Source: Sphingobacteriaceae bacterium (GTDB lineage Bacteria > Bacteroidota > Bacteroidia > Sphingobacteriales > Sphingobacteriaceae). Taken from it: DNA of 43,843 nt. Each line of letters begins with the position of its first letter. The stretch's first letter is position 1. The position numbers and the translations under genes were made by a program. Shown here piece by piece: positions 34,481-43,336 of the stretch. The DNA lies in the NCBI GenBank assembly GCA_947479815.1, contig CANKAT010000022.1, positions 1 through 43,843 of the forward strand, in the 5' to 3' direction. A model generated the notes under the pieces. That model was not told the DNA's origin. It was given only the letters and a program-made list of their open reading frames with translations, and made no database searches.

Positions 34481-36154
34481 TTATATATCGTAAGGCAATT
34501 CTATTGTAAACTCAGATCCCTTTCCAACAACACTCACCACTGCTATTGATCCGCTCATAAATTTAACCAGTTCTTTACAGAATGCCAAACCTAAGCCCAC
34601 ACTACCCTGCTGGTTATATTCATTTTGAACTCTGAAAAATTTTTTAAATATGTTATTAATATCCTTGGCTGGAATACCGATTCCATGATCTGAAAATTTC
34701 AAAACAAGCTGTTTTTTAACTTTAACAATACTGATCTTTAAAATTTTATTTTCGGGTCTTGAGTATTTATAAGCATTGTCAATTAGGTTTTGAAAAATAC
34801 TCCCCAATAATACTGGATCAGATTTAAAATATTCAACACCTTCAATAGCACAGCTGATATCAAATATAGGATACTTCAATTGGTAACTGTCAATTAAATT
34901 CTGGCAGAATATCTCCAGGTTTATATTTTCTGGGTTAATTTTAATTGCCTTATTCTCTATTTGGGTAAACGAGAGCAACTTATTCATCAGGTCATTAAGC
35001 TTATCGGCCTCCTCATCTAATATCTTTCCATAATGCAGCCTTTCCTTGTCTGAGAGTGTTGAAGCGCTCCTAATATTATTGCCTGCGATTTTGATCACAC
35101 TAACAGGAGTTTTAAACTCATGGGTCAGGTTATTTATGAAATCATATTGAAGCTTAAATAGCTTGCTGTTTATATTCAGATTTCTAAATATTAAATAGGC
35201 AATTAAAACTAGTATGAAATAGGAAATAAATAATCCACCGGCAATTGGCATGAACCTGGTATTAATCTCTTTCTGCAAAAAACTTTTACTTGAGCTGAAA
35301 TACAATTTATAATCAGAAAAAGGTCCCGATAAGGGAAGGTCATTACTGATGATATCTGAATTATTTTCAAGTGACTCATAAACCAGCTGTTTAATAGTTA
35401 TTGATTGATATAATTCAGGTCTAGTATTCTTTATTTTTAGCTTTAGTGGATTGAGATAGAAAGAGAACATATCCAATTCGTAAAACGGTGAGAACTTCTG
35501 CTGAGTTTTCATCAGGTCTTTGTAGATTTTTAGCTCCTCCCGCCTTGGGATATTCATGTAGGTAATTCTTTGAGACATAATGCTGTAAAAGACATTAAAT
35601 CGATCCGAATCGCTAAGAGCACGGGTTGTGTCTGCCGACTCAATAAAACCGCTGAATTTAATCGCCATTTTATTGAATTCATCACCTGTTTTTAAAACAA
35701 AAGTGCTGCTTGTCTGATTCTTTTTAAACAATACTATTGAATCTTGATCTAGATTCCTGGCAAACTGATATACCGCTTTGGGACCTAAAGAAAAATTATT
35801 AACCCGTATTCCATCTGGAATAGTTTGATTACTAATTGCTGCATCATAAAAAACAACACGATCTACAAAGTTGAATTTGGTAAAAATTTTGTCAATATAT
35901 TTTGCTGCTTGTGCCGAATCCAAAAATCCCTGATAGAATGAAATTTCAGGAATCTTATTTTGAAAAAAATCATTATAAGGTTTAATGGTTTCTTCTAGAA
36001 CTTCAATTTTCTGAGAGGCAAATTCATTCTCTACATACTTGCTTGTGAGTTTATAGGCTAGGAATAATGCGCCACCAAGCGCAGCTGTAATTAGAATCAG
36101 GAATATGATAACCAGGGAAAAATTTTTACGATAAGTTTGCTGATATTCCTTCAT
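34481..36154 (-). CDS. Sensor histidine kinase (RprX-like)
   Basis: Inner-membrane sensor kinase of 557 aa. TM1 (about 12-34) and TM2 (about 303-324) bracket a periplasmic domain of about 265 residues in which I recognise no known sensor fold. HisKA follows with phospho-acceptor H345 (NNLTHEFKTP). The HATPase domain is complete: N box NLIDNAYKYS (456-465), G1 DHGIGIP (489-495), F box FKKFFRV and G2 SVGLGLAF (518-525). There is no HAMP of obvious length between TM2 and HisKA. It sits 4 bp after the S9 peptidase gene and 2 bp before the regulator. Confidence 0.93.
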   Translation of the reverse strand: MKEYQQTYRKNFSLVIIFLILITAALGGALFLAYKLTSKYVENEFASQKIEVLEETIKPYNDFFQNKIPEISFYQGFLDSAQAAKYIDKIFTKFNFVDRVVFYDAAISNQTIPDGIRVNNFSLGPKAVYQFARNLDQDSIVLFKKNQTSSTFVLKTGDEFNKMAIKFSGFIESADTTRALSDSDRFNVFYSIMSQRITYMNIPRREELKIYKDLMKTQQKFSPFYELDMFSFYLNPLKLKIKNTRPELYQSITIKQLVYESLENNSDIISNDLPLSGPFSDYKLYFSSSKSFLQKEINTRFMPIAGGLFISYFILVLIAYLIFRNLNINSKLFKLQYDFINNLTHEFKTPVSVIKIAGNNIRSASTLSDKERLHYGKILDEEADKLNDLMNKLLSFTQIENKAIKINPENINLEIFCQNLIDSYQLKYPIFDISCAIEGVEYFKSDPVLLGSIFQNLIDNAYKYSRPENKILKISIVKVKKQLVLKFSDHGIGIPAKDINNIFKKFFRVQNEYNQQGSVGLGLAFCKELVKFMSGSIAVVSVVGKGSEFTIELPYDI

Positions 36155-36158
36155 CCCG

Positions 36159-38045
36159 TTATTTACGGCTTAAATTTTTATCAAGAAATATTTCGAGTTC
36201 TTCATAAAACTCAAGTCTGTTATCAATGTTCCTAAAAAAATGCCCTTCGTCCTCTTTTAAAATATAAGTAACAGGAACGTTTTTCTTCTTGAGTTCCTTT
36301 ATAAACTGATTAGTATCATTCATATTCACTCTTGGATCTTTGGCGCCCTGGGCAATTAAAACAGGAACCTTTATTTTATCAGTGTGAAAAACAGGAGACA
36401 CCTCCCTGAAGTAGTCTGCATCTGTCTCAGGATTTCCCACGGTTTCATAAAACATTTGTTGATAGGGCTTGAAATAGGGTGGTATATCTTTGAGGTAACT
36501 AAATAAATTGGTAAATCCTGAATGTGATGCCCCGCAGCGATATAAGTCAGGTTGTGTAATCAAACCATGGAGAGCTGAGAAGCCCCCAAAACTTGAACCA
36601 TAAATGGCGATACGAGAAGGGTCAGCTATTTTTTCTGAGATAAGCCAAGCTACTCCATCAGTAATATCATCCTGCATCTTTCTACCCCATTGTTTAAAAC
36701 CGGCAATCCAAAATTTCTTGCCATAACCCTTAGACCCTCTGAAATTAACCTGGAACACAGCATATCCCCTGTTTGCAAGAAATTGCACCTCAGAATTATA
36801 GCCCCAACTATTTCTTGAATCAGGACCTCCATGAGGCATCACAACCACAGGAAGGTTTTTCTTTGTCCTGCCTTTGGGCAGAGTTAAATAACCATTTACA
36901 AGAAGGGAATCTCTTGTCTTGAAGCTTATAGGCTTCATTTCGGCCATATCATCTGCCACTAATGAAGGGTTAACATCACTTAACTTAAGTAGTTTATTTT
37001 CTTTAATGGTGTATTGATAAAATGATCCTGGATTTTGATCAGTATAGGTACGAACGATGAATTTTTTTTCTGCTGAGTCAGCGCTGCTCACGCGAATCTC
37101 TGTATTTGGAAGTAGCTGTTCAAGCTTATTGAACATATTTTTTACAGATTCATCTAAATAATAACGTTCCTTTTTCCAAGTTTCATAACCCACATAAGTT
37201 AGTTTGCCTTTATTGACTGAATAAATTGCTTCAGAAACGTCAACATCAGGGTTACTGTAAATCGTGCGATGCTCCTTTCCCGTTTTACAATCCAATTCAA
37301 CCAATGCCATCTTATCCCGATTCTTGTTTGATAAAGCATAGATAAAACTATTGCCCGCGCTAAATGCTACAGGCAAAATGCTGGTTTTGAAATTATTAGT
37401 CAAAACCGGACTGAATTTTTTATTTTCACTATCACGATAGAGCAAGGTTTCATTAACCCCATCACTTGCTATTGCCATACGTAATTTACCTGAAGGATCA
37501 GAATACCACTTCGTTATATTTCCTGGATTCTCAAGCAGCAAGGATAATTTACCGGATTGAATATTTAACCTGTAGGCATCAAATACCGTAGAATCACGCC
37601 TGTTAAGCGCAACTAATACCTGATCATCAAAAGTGCGCCCTGTAGTTATTAACCTGATCTTAGCATAATTAAAAGGCAAAAGCTCCCTTTTATTTGTTCC
37701 ATCAATTTTTACTGCAAATAATCCGGCATCTTTATCTTCAGCACCACTTTTCAAATAAAGAATCTCATTATTACTTGCCCAAAAATAATTGGAAATACTG
37801 CGGTTACTATCACATGTTAACTGGATGGTATTTTTTCCATCCCAAGTTTCTACATAAATATGAATGCGATTATTGTCTGGTTTCAGATAGGAAATAAACT
37901 TCCCATCAGGTGATACCAGAAAAGATGTTTTAATAGGCGCACTGAAAAAATGTTCAATTGGAATTCGCTCAACCGTTCCTTCAAATGAGCAGGAAGCCAG
38001 AGTCAGCAAAACAATTAAGAAAAAGTAATTTCTAAATACCTGCAT
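36159..38045 (-). CDS. S9-family prolyl oligopeptidase-like lipoprotein
   Basis: Serine peptidase of 628 aa with an SPII signal (lipobox LASC, Cys19), so it is attached to an envelope membrane facing the periplasm or surface. A beta-propeller (about 35-365; WD40/TolB-like repeats such as FLVSPDGKFISYLK) precedes the alpha/beta-hydrolase domain (about 370-628). The triad is S485 (YGSSFGG), D570 (QGAKDPRVN) and H602 (EDEGHFF), and the oxyanion region is PHGGPDSR. It resembles dipeptidyl/acyl-aminoacyl peptidases. It is the first gene of a three-gene unit with a sensor kinase and response regulator, 4 bp from the kinase. Confidence 0.93.
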   Translation of the reverse strand: MQVFRNYFFLIVLLTLASCSFEGTVERIPIEHFFSAPIKTSFLVSPDGKFISYLKPDNNRIHIYVETWDGKNTIQLTCDSNRSISNYFWASNNEILYLKSGAEDKDAGLFAVKIDGTNKRELLPFNYAKIRLITTGRTFDDQVLVALNRRDSTVFDAYRLNIQSGKLSLLLENPGNITKWYSDPSGKLRMAIASDGVNETLLYRDSENKKFSPVLTNNFKTSILPVAFSAGNSFIYALSNKNRDKMALVELDCKTGKEHRTIYSNPDVDVSEAIYSVNKGKLTYVGYETWKKERYYLDESVKNMFNKLEQLLPNTEIRVSSADSAEKKFIVRTYTDQNPGSFYQYTIKENKLLKLSDVNPSLVADDMAEMKPISFKTRDSLLVNGYLTLPKGRTKKNLPVVVMPHGGPDSRNSWGYNSEVQFLANRGYAVFQVNFRGSKGYGKKFWIAGFKQWGRKMQDDITDGVAWLISEKIADPSRIAIYGSSFGGFSALHGLITQPDLYRCGASHSGFTNLFSYLKDIPPYFKPYQQMFYETVGNPETDADYFREVSPVFHTDKIKVPVLIAQGAKDPRVNMNDTNQFIKELKKKNVPVTYILKEDEGHFFRNIDNRLEFYEELEIFLDKNLSRK

Positions 38046-38341
38046 TATCCAATACTATTTATTCAAATTTCGTTCAAAAAAAATTAGTTAGCTATTCATA
38101 GCAGAAAATACTGAAAAATGTTACAACGAAAAATTACTTATGATACGTTTTGTAACTAATCTTTCAATGTAATGATTTCCATTAAAATCATAAAAAACCC
38201 ATCGTAACATTTAAACTACATGACCTATTTATTGCAATATCATGAGCTAAGTGTACTGAACTTTAATTGAGACTTTCAGTAAAATTTAATTCCATTACCC
38301 TTAACTTTAAGGATTCAGAAAATTATTGCCGCAATTAAATC
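38046..38341. other. Divergent intergenic region with a GTTACAA dyad
   Basis: The 296-bp, AT-rich gap between the S9 peptidase (-) and TPR (+) genes. No gene is visible. GTTACAA (38120-38126) and TTGTAAC (38150-38156) form an inverted repeat with centres 30 bp apart, and a TAACTTTA word (38302-38309; one mismatch to the -7 consensus) lies upstream of the TPR gene. Either may be regulatory, but neither is proven. Confidence 0.4.
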
Positions 38342-40147
38342 ATGAAGAGAATCATCTTTTTTCTTATTCTGATAATTTCATCTTTAGGGCTTAAAGCTCA
38401 GCTAAGTTCTGAGGAGGCTCTAGCCATGCAATATTTTCAGTCAGGAGACTTCGAGAAGGCTGCTATACTGTATGAAAAGCTTTTCAACCGAACAAAAAAC
38501 ACAAACTTTTATGACCCGTATTTCAACAGTTTGTTAAAACTCAAACAATTTAATGAGGCTGAAAAACTATCTCGAAGCTTACTTAAAAGCAATCCAGACA
38601 ATTTCACCTATTCAGTTGATATTGGCCGTATTTATCAAGAAAAGGGTGATCAGGAAAAAGCAGTAGAATGGTTTAATACGTTGATTAGAACTATGCCCGC
38701 CAATGAGTTTGCAATCAAAGATCTCGCAATAACCCTCTATCGTGCTGAAGCTTATGATTTTTCAATTAAAACTTTTATTACCGGCAGAAAGCTGCTCAAC
38801 AATGAGAATGCTTTTAATTACGACCTGCTCAGTCTGTACCGGTTCCGTAAAGACAAACCAAATCTCATTCAGGAATATATAAATCTTCTGAGTACAAATC
38901 CTGAAGCATTACCACAGGCACAAAGTGTACTTGGAAATATTCTGGAGGGTAGCGAAGATTTTAATCAGTTAAGAACATCGATCTTACGCAGGCTTCAAAA
39001 AGAGCCTCAAAGCATAATCATGACAGAATTTTTAACCTGGCAATATATCCAGCAAAAAGATTTTGATATGGCTTTAAGGCAGACATTTGCTTTAGATCGC
39101 CGACTTAAAGAAGATGGGAACAGAGTCTTTGACCTTTCTCGTTTACTAATATCCAACCAAGCATTCGATCAAGCCATTGAATCATTAAACTATCTGGTAT
39201 CAAAAGGTGCCGAAAACAAATATTATATCCCAGCTAAAATTGAGCTCCTTAATGTAAAAACAAGGCAATTAACTTCTATCAAGTTCAGCAAAGAAAATTT
39301 AATCAATTTAGAAAATGATTTTAACGCTCTTTTAAACGAATTTGGAAGAAGCTCAGGAACAGTATTTGCAATACGTCAATTAGCTAATTTACAGGCATAT
39401 TATCTGGGTAAACCAGCTGTTGCTGCACAGCAACTCGAAAAATTATTAGAAATCAATGGCTTGCCGTCACAAATTATTGGACAAATAAAGTCGGATCTTG
39501 GCGATATTTATATCCTTACAGGAGAGGTATGGGAAGCAGCTCTTTTATATGGCCAACTTGAAAAAGCTTATTCAAATGAGCCATTAGGACAGGAGGCAAG
39601 ATATAAGAATGCAAAATTAGCTTATTATCAGGCAGATTTTATTTGGGCAAAGGCACAACTCAATGTGCTGAAAAGTTCAACTTCCCAGTTAATTGCAAAT
39701 GATGCACTAAACCTTAACCTGCTTATTTCAGATAATTTACAAAAAGAAACAGATACTGCTGCACTCAGAAAATATGCATATGCGGATCTTATGATTTTTA
39801 AAAACCAATCCGATCAAGCATTAACTATACTGGATAGTATATCTGTTCTATTTCCTGGAAATTCACTTGCCGATGATATTTTCATGGCAAAATCAAAAAT
39901 TTTCATCAAGAACAATGCGTTCAATCAGGCAATCGAGCAGCTAATGGGAATAATTGAGAATTATCCAACAGAACTCTGGGGTGATGATGCGGTATTCATT
40001 CTGGCCGATATTTATGAAACAAAATTAAACCAACCGGCTAAAGCACTTGAATTATTCCAAAAAATAATTACTGATTTTCCGGGCAGTTTATATGTGATAG
40101 AGGCAAGAAAACGTTTCCGTAAACTGAGGGGCGATAAGCTCGGATAA
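38342..40147 (+). CDS. Exported TPR-repeat protein
   Basis: A 601-aa protein with a cleavable signal peptide (MKRIIFFLILIISSLGLKA, cleavage before QLSSEE). The rest is almost wholly TPR-like: AMQYFQSGDFEKAAILYEKL, IGRIYQEKGDQEKAVEWFN, LGDIYILTGEVWEAALLYG and LADIYETKLNQPAKALELF are clear units near the start, middle and end. It is therefore a periplasmic scaffold with no visible catalytic site. It is not SprE: no lipobox, and a different N-terminus. The DUF4286 gene follows after 46 bp. A role in envelope assembly is plausible but not shown. Confidence 0.85.
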   Translation: MKRIIFFLILIISSLGLKAQLSSEEALAMQYFQSGDFEKAAILYEKLFNRTKNTNFYDPYFNSLLKLKQFNEAEKLSRSLLKSNPDNFTYSVDIGRIYQEKGDQEKAVEWFNTLIRTMPANEFAIKDLAITLYRAEAYDFSIKTFITGRKLLNNENAFNYDLLSLYRFRKDKPNLIQEYINLLSTNPEALPQAQSVLGNILEGSEDFNQLRTSILRRLQKEPQSIIMTEFLTWQYIQQKDFDMALRQTFALDRRLKEDGNRVFDLSRLLISNQAFDQAIESLNYLVSKGAENKYYIPAKIELLNVKTRQLTSIKFSKENLINLENDFNALLNEFGRSSGTVFAIRQLANLQAYYLGKPAVAAQQLEKLLEINGLPSQIIGQIKSDLGDIYILTGEVWEAALLYGQLEKAYSNEPLGQEARYKNAKLAYYQADFIWAKAQLNVLKSSTSQLIANDALNLNLLISDNLQKETDTAALRKYAYADLMIFKNQSDQALTILDSISVLFPGNSLADDIFMAKSKIFIKNNAFNQAIEQLMGIIENYPTELWGDDAVFILADIYETKLNQPAKALELFQKIITDFPGSLYVIEARKRFRKLRGDKLG

Positions 40148-40181
40148 AGGCATAAAGAATTAATTTATAAATCCCTATTCC

Positions 40182-40189
40182 TATATTCG
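40182..40189 (+). promoter_or_regulatory. Weak -7-like box just before the DUF4286 gene
   Basis: TATATTCG differs from TAnnTTTG at one position and lies four bases before the ATG at 40194, the same spacing as at hemW. There is no -33 TTG at the right distance. Confidence 0.3.
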
Positions 40190-40193
40190 CAAC

Positions 40194-40502
40194 ATGATAT
40201 TATTTAATATAACCATAATTTTGGATGATGAGATTCATAATGAATGGTTGCAGTGGATGAAGGCAATACAGATTCCGGATGTAATGAATACAGGATGTTT
40301 TGTTTCTAACCGCCTGCTTAATGTATTGGATTCTCCAAATGAAGGAGTTACCTACTGTGTTCAATACATTTCTGATTCTTTAGAAAAACTAAATGAGTTT
40401 AAACAAAAACATGACCATTTGATTCAGGCCAAACTACCTGAGCAATTCAATAATAAACTTGTACTATTCCCAACGGTAATGGAATTTATCGATAATCAAT
40501 GA
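40194..40502 (+). CDS. DUF4286 family protein
   Basis: Function unknown. This 102-aa soluble protein matches the DUF4286 family of Bacteroidota: MILFNITIILDDEIHNEWLQ at the N-terminus, then VTYCVQYISDSLEKLNEF. The pattern of strands and helices suggests a small ferredoxin-like (dimeric alpha-beta barrel type) fold (inference). Its stop codon overlaps the ATG of rfbC (40499-40502), so the two are translated together. It may have its own weak promoter directly before its ATG. Confidence 0.8.
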   Translation: MILFNITIILDDEIHNEWLQWMKAIQIPDVMNTGCFVSNRLLNVLDSPNEGVTYCVQYISDSLEKLNEFKQKHDHLIQAKLPEQFNNKLVLFPTVMEFIDNQ

Positions 40503-41041
40503 ACATACTAACAACAAAAATAAAGGGACTTTTTTTAATTGAGCCAAAGATCTGGAAAGATGACCGAGGCTATTTTTTTGAAAGCTATAACAAAAAACGA
40601 TTTGAAGAAGCTGGTATACATGTAGATTTTGTACAGGATAATCAGTCACTTTCCCAAAAAGGAACCTTAAGAGGCTTGCATGCACAGGCTGCTCCCCATG
40701 CCCAAGGAAAACTTGTTCGTGTTATTCAGGGAAGAGTCATTGATGTTGTGGTTGATATCAGAAAGAATTCGGAAACCTATGGAGAACATTTAACCGTTGA
40801 GCTTAGCGGCGAAACTAATCAGATGTTTTGGGTACCCCCTGGATTTTTACATGGCTTTGTCACTCTAGAAAATAATACCATTTTTACATACAAAGTTTCA
40901 GGACTTTATAATAAGGCTGCTGAGTTTGGGGTACTTTGGAACGATCCTGAACTAAACATAGACTGGGGAATTTCATCAGATGAAGTTATCTTATCAGAAA
41001 AAGACCAGAATCTACCCTTATTTAAAGATCTTTCTTTATAA
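40499..41041 (+). CDS. rfbC: dTDP-4-dehydrorhamnose 3,5-epimerase
   Basis: RmlC enzyme of dTDP-L-rhamnose synthesis: epimerises C3 and C5 of dTDP-4-keto-6-deoxyglucose. This 180-aa cupin has the family signatures: DDRGYFFESY, the base His61 in GTLRGLHAQ, K71, and the acid Tyr131 in FTYKVSG, with WVPPGFLHGF in between. The usual Gln in LHxQ is present, although the loop HAQAAPHAQGK is slightly unusual. It is an orphan: rfbA, rfbB and rfbD are not beside it. It overlaps the DUF4286 gene by 4 bp. Confidence 0.95.
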   Translation: MNILTTKIKGLFLIEPKIWKDDRGYFFESYNKKRFEEAGIHVDFVQDNQSLSQKGTLRGLHAQAAPHAQGKLVRVIQGRVIDVVVDIRKNSETYGEHLTVELSGETNQMFWVPPGFLHGFVTLENNTIFTYKVSGLYNKAAEFGVLWNDPELNIDWGISSDEVILSEKDQNLPLFKDLSL

Positions 41042-41042
41042 C

Positions 41043-41066
41043 AAAAAAGCCGGAACAATGCCCCGG
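41043..41066 (-). terminator. Terminator of the OmpA-like/DUF2461/DUF983 transcript
   Basis: On the minus strand CCGGGG (41066-41061) pairs with TTCCGG (41055-41050), four GC pairs plus two G-U wobbles, around a 5-base loop. CTTTTTT follows directly. It lies 26 bp after the OmpA-like stop codon and just past the convergent rfbC. Confidence 0.65.
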
Positions 41067-41091
41067 AAATAAACAAAGGGTTTATTCAACT

Positions 41092-41952
41092 CTACTTAAT
41101 TAAATTGTAAAGTTCGTCTAGTTTAGGCGAAAGTACAATCTCTATCCGTCTGTTACGACTTCTGATATCTGCATCATTACCCACTTCTATCGGCTGATAC
41201 TCTCCCTTGCCAGTAGCTGTTATTCTATTACTTTCTATCTTTTCGGTTTCTGTCAAGAATCTAACAACTGAGGTTGCTCTAAGCACGCTTAGGTCCCAGT
41301 TATCTTTAATCTGTCCAAGATTGACCACACGCTGATTATCAGTGTGTCCCTCAACTGAGATATTAATTTCTGGTTGAGTTTTTAAGACTTTAGCAAGTTC
41401 CTGCAAGGCTAGCTTTCCCTTTTCATCAATAATGATGCTGCCACTACTAAACAAAAGCTTATCTGTAAGAGAAACGTATACTTTTCCATTTCTGATATCC
41501 ACGCTTAAACCACTTTGTTGAAATCCTAGCAATGCCTTCTGTAACTTATTTTTAAGTGCATTTGTTGCTTCATCTCTTTTGCGTAAAATATCTTCAACTT
41601 CCTTTAAACGTGCTTCACGCTTATTTAAATCATCTGATAGCTTCCGAATTTCAGAAGACGAATTAGAACGTAATGAAGTGTAACTATCATCAAGTCCTTT
41701 TATCTTTTTTTCAAGAGTAGAAATTTTTGCTCCGAGTTCTGTGATCTTTGCCTGAAGTAAAGCAGTATCAGATCTCAAACTAACAATCTCGCCCTCTAAA
41801 GAGTTTATCTTTATTCTTGCTGCTTCCCAGCCTAGCGACAAGGAGTCTTTCTGTGCTAATAATGTATTCAACTTCTTTGGAGACATGACAACACAAGAAG
41901 TTATTAAGCTAATAAAAAACAAAGCAAATGCAGGGATGAATAATTTTTTCAT
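41092..41952 (-). CDS. OmpA-family peptidoglycan-associated lipoprotein with coiled coil
   Basis: Envelope protein of 286 aa tying the outer membrane to peptidoglycan. The start at 41952 gives a compact SPII signal (lipobox ITSC, Cys20); the upstream in-frame ATG at 41976 would add eight residues. A long coiled coil follows (about 30-145, repeated I-x-x-L-E-x-x-I/L heptads). The C-terminal OmpA domain (about 165-280) has NISVEGHTDNQRV and GKGEYQPIEVGNDADIRSRN, including the Asp and Arg that bind diaminopimelate (D and R of the NxxL-x7-R region). It is 10 bp after the DUF2461 gene and is followed by a terminator. Confidence 0.92.
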   Translation of the reverse strand: MKKLFIPAFALFFISLITSCVVMSPKKLNTLLAQKDSLSLGWEAARIKINSLEGEIVSLRSDTALLQAKITELGAKISTLEKKIKGLDDSYTSLRSNSSSEIRKLSDDLNKREARLKEVEDILRKRDEATNALKNKLQKALLGFQQSGLSVDIRNGKVYVSLTDKLLFSSGSIIIDEKGKLALQELAKVLKTQPEINISVEGHTDNQRVVNLGQIKDNWDLSVLRATSVVRFLTETEKIESNRITATGKGEYQPIEVGNDADIRSRNRRIEIVLSPKLDELYNLIK

Positions 41953-41962
41953 ATCAATAGAT

Positions 41963-42625
41963 TTATGCAATAGCATTTCTCAAAAATGCAATAAAAGGAT
42001 TCAATTTTGCAAATCCATTTACTACTTGATCAACAGAACCCGAATGGATAAGTTCTGTATTATTAAGCCTATGACTAAATGTAAAACTCTTAAGTTTCAG
42101 GAATTCGATTTCTGGATGGTCTTGATCATAGCCTTTAGGGCATGTTTTAAGTTTATATTCGGACTCAAGCATCCCATAATACTTTATAAATGAAGGGTCT
42201 TCAATAATTGAGCGAAAATCGCTTCCATTATAATCAATTTCTTGACGGATTGCTTTTAAGAGATCTGCTTCAGGCATCCAGCAGCCTCCTGCAATGAAAG
42301 ATGCTTCGGGTTGAATATGTAAATAGTATCCTGCTCCACTAAATTTCTTGCCATTTTGTGAAAAACCTGCACCGAAATTAGTTTTGTAAGGAGTTTTTAC
42401 TTTGCTGAAACGAACATCTCTGTATATTCTCATCACACATTCCTTTGGATCTAAAGCGGATGGTATGGTAGGATCAAATTTGGATAGGCCACTTATAACC
42501 TCACCTGCGAATTCTAGCACATTTAAGCGTGCCTCATCATGCCTGCTCTTATTCAGTTGAAACCAATCGCGATTATTATTAGCCGCAAGACCAGTTAAAA
42601 ACTTAAACGTGTCCGATTTTATCAT
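41963..42625 (-). CDS. DUF2461 family protein
   Basis: A 220-aa soluble protein of the DUF2461/TIGR02453 family, function unknown. Conserved family features seen: FLTGLAANNNRDWFQLNKSR near the N-terminus, RIYRDVRFSKVKTPYKTNFG in the middle, and GAGYYLHIQPEASFIAGGCW. There is no signal or membrane segment. Its first 23 bp overlap the 3' end of the DUF983 gene in another frame, so the two are probably translationally coupled. It is followed after 10 bp by the OmpA-like gene. Confidence 0.88.
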   Translation of the reverse strand: MIKSDTFKFLTGLAANNNRDWFQLNKSRHDEARLNVLEFAGEVISGLSKFDPTIPSALDPKECVMRIYRDVRFSKVKTPYKTNFGAGFSQNGKKFSGAGYYLHIQPEASFIAGGCWMPEADLLKAIRQEIDYNGSDFRSIIEDPSFIKYYGMLESEYKLKTCPKGYDQDHPEIEFLKLKSFTFSHRLNNTELIHSGSVDQVVNGFAKLNPFIAFLRNAIA

Positions 42626-43010
42626 TCGTATCGTATTCAGGGTAATACTTAATTTTAGGTGTTAGCCAATGAAGGAGAAGAACCCTTGAATAACGGTAAT
42701 TAATTGGAGTAAGTGCTAAAATAGTCAGTAGAATGGTTGAAATATATAACCAGGGAGATTTATCATTACCAGTAATCAGGTAAGTAATTAAGCCTACATT
42801 TAACATTTCAGCTACAACAAAGGTATAGCTAACATACATGGCGCCATAAAAAAACCCGGGCTCAACTTCAAATCGCATACCGCAATGAGAGCAATGCTCA
42901 TTTGTATTCTGAAGATTCAAACCATATAATGACCCAGCAAATATATTGCCCCTTCTGCATCGCGGACATTTTGCCTTCACTATAGCTTCTAATTGTGATG
43001 TTTTTACCAT
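42603..43010 (-). CDS. DUF983 zinc-ribbon membrane protein
   Basis: A 135-aa protein with an N-terminal four-Cys zinc ribbon, CPRCRRGN (first CxxC) and CSHCGMRF (second CxxC), then PGFFYGAMYVSY and two membrane helices (about 55-80 and 88-108), followed by a basic tail. This is the DUF983 arrangement. In Bacteroidota and proteobacteria DUF983 genes often lie near cytochrome oxidase assembly genes, which agrees with the DUF420 gene 414 bp further upstream. Function unknown. It overlaps the DUF2461 start by 23 bp. Confidence 0.88.
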   Translation of the reverse strand: MVKTSQLEAIVKAKCPRCRRGNIFAGSLYGLNLQNTNEHCSHCGMRFEVEPGFFYGAMYVSYTFVVAEMLNVGLITYLITGNDKSPWLYISTILLTILALTPINYRYSRVLLLHWLTPKIKYYPEYDTNDKIGHV

Positions 43011-43056
43011 AGAAGATTGAAATTGGAAAAGCCTTGAAAACTAAAGAGGAGTAATT

Positions 43057-43332
43057 TTAATTCAAATTAATTTTACTGTCTTTAATATTCATGCTAACAT
43101 TTTTACGCCTGTATTTTTTATACCAAAGAAATCCAACCCCAGCAATAGCCAAATAGGGTGCAGCCAGAAGATAAAGAATGCCTTTGTTTAGACCCTTCCC
43201 TTCTGTATTTCCATTTTGTACAGAATTCTCTGCATTAAGGGTACACATTGAACATTGTGCAGATGCATCAAGTGAGCTCAATGAAGCAACTATTAAAATA
43301 AAGCTAACAAGAAATATTCTCAAAGTTCTCAT
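43057..43332 (-). CDS. Small periplasmic CxxC membrane-anchored protein
   Basis: Unrecognised 91-aa protein. It has a signal peptide (MRTLRIFLVSFILIVASLSS, cleavage near ASA), and the mature N-terminus begins at once with a CxxC pair (QCSMC), then a short polar linker and one membrane helix (about 56-76, ILYLLAAPYLAIAGVGFLWY) with a basic KKYRRK stop. The cysteines would face the periplasm. The start at 43332 is set by a perfect -7 box four bases upstream; the longer ATG at 43368 lies upstream of that box. Its position between DUF420 and DUF983 suggests a copper or redox role in oxidase assembly (inference). Confidence 0.7.
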   Translation of the reverse strand: MRTLRIFLVSFILIVASLSSLDASAQCSMCTLNAENSVQNGNTEGKGLNKGILYLLAAPYLAIAGVGFLWYKKYRRKNVSMNIKDSKINLN

Positions 43333-43336
43333 ACTA

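Noticed and set aside
36159-38045. T9SS cargo protein with a C-terminal sorting domain
   Set aside because: The hydrolase domain runs to the C-terminus with no added beta-sandwich domain, and the protein has an SPII lipobox, so it is a lipoprotein rather than a typical CTD cargo.
38342-40147. Second SprE/PorW homologue
   Set aside because: It shares TPR character only. It lacks a lipobox and the SprE N-terminal signature, so it is left as a generic exported TPR protein.
41974-42193. Plus-strand 102-codon frame opposite the OmpA-like/DUF2461 junction
   Set aside because: It is antisense to two well-supported genes, with no signature or start signal.
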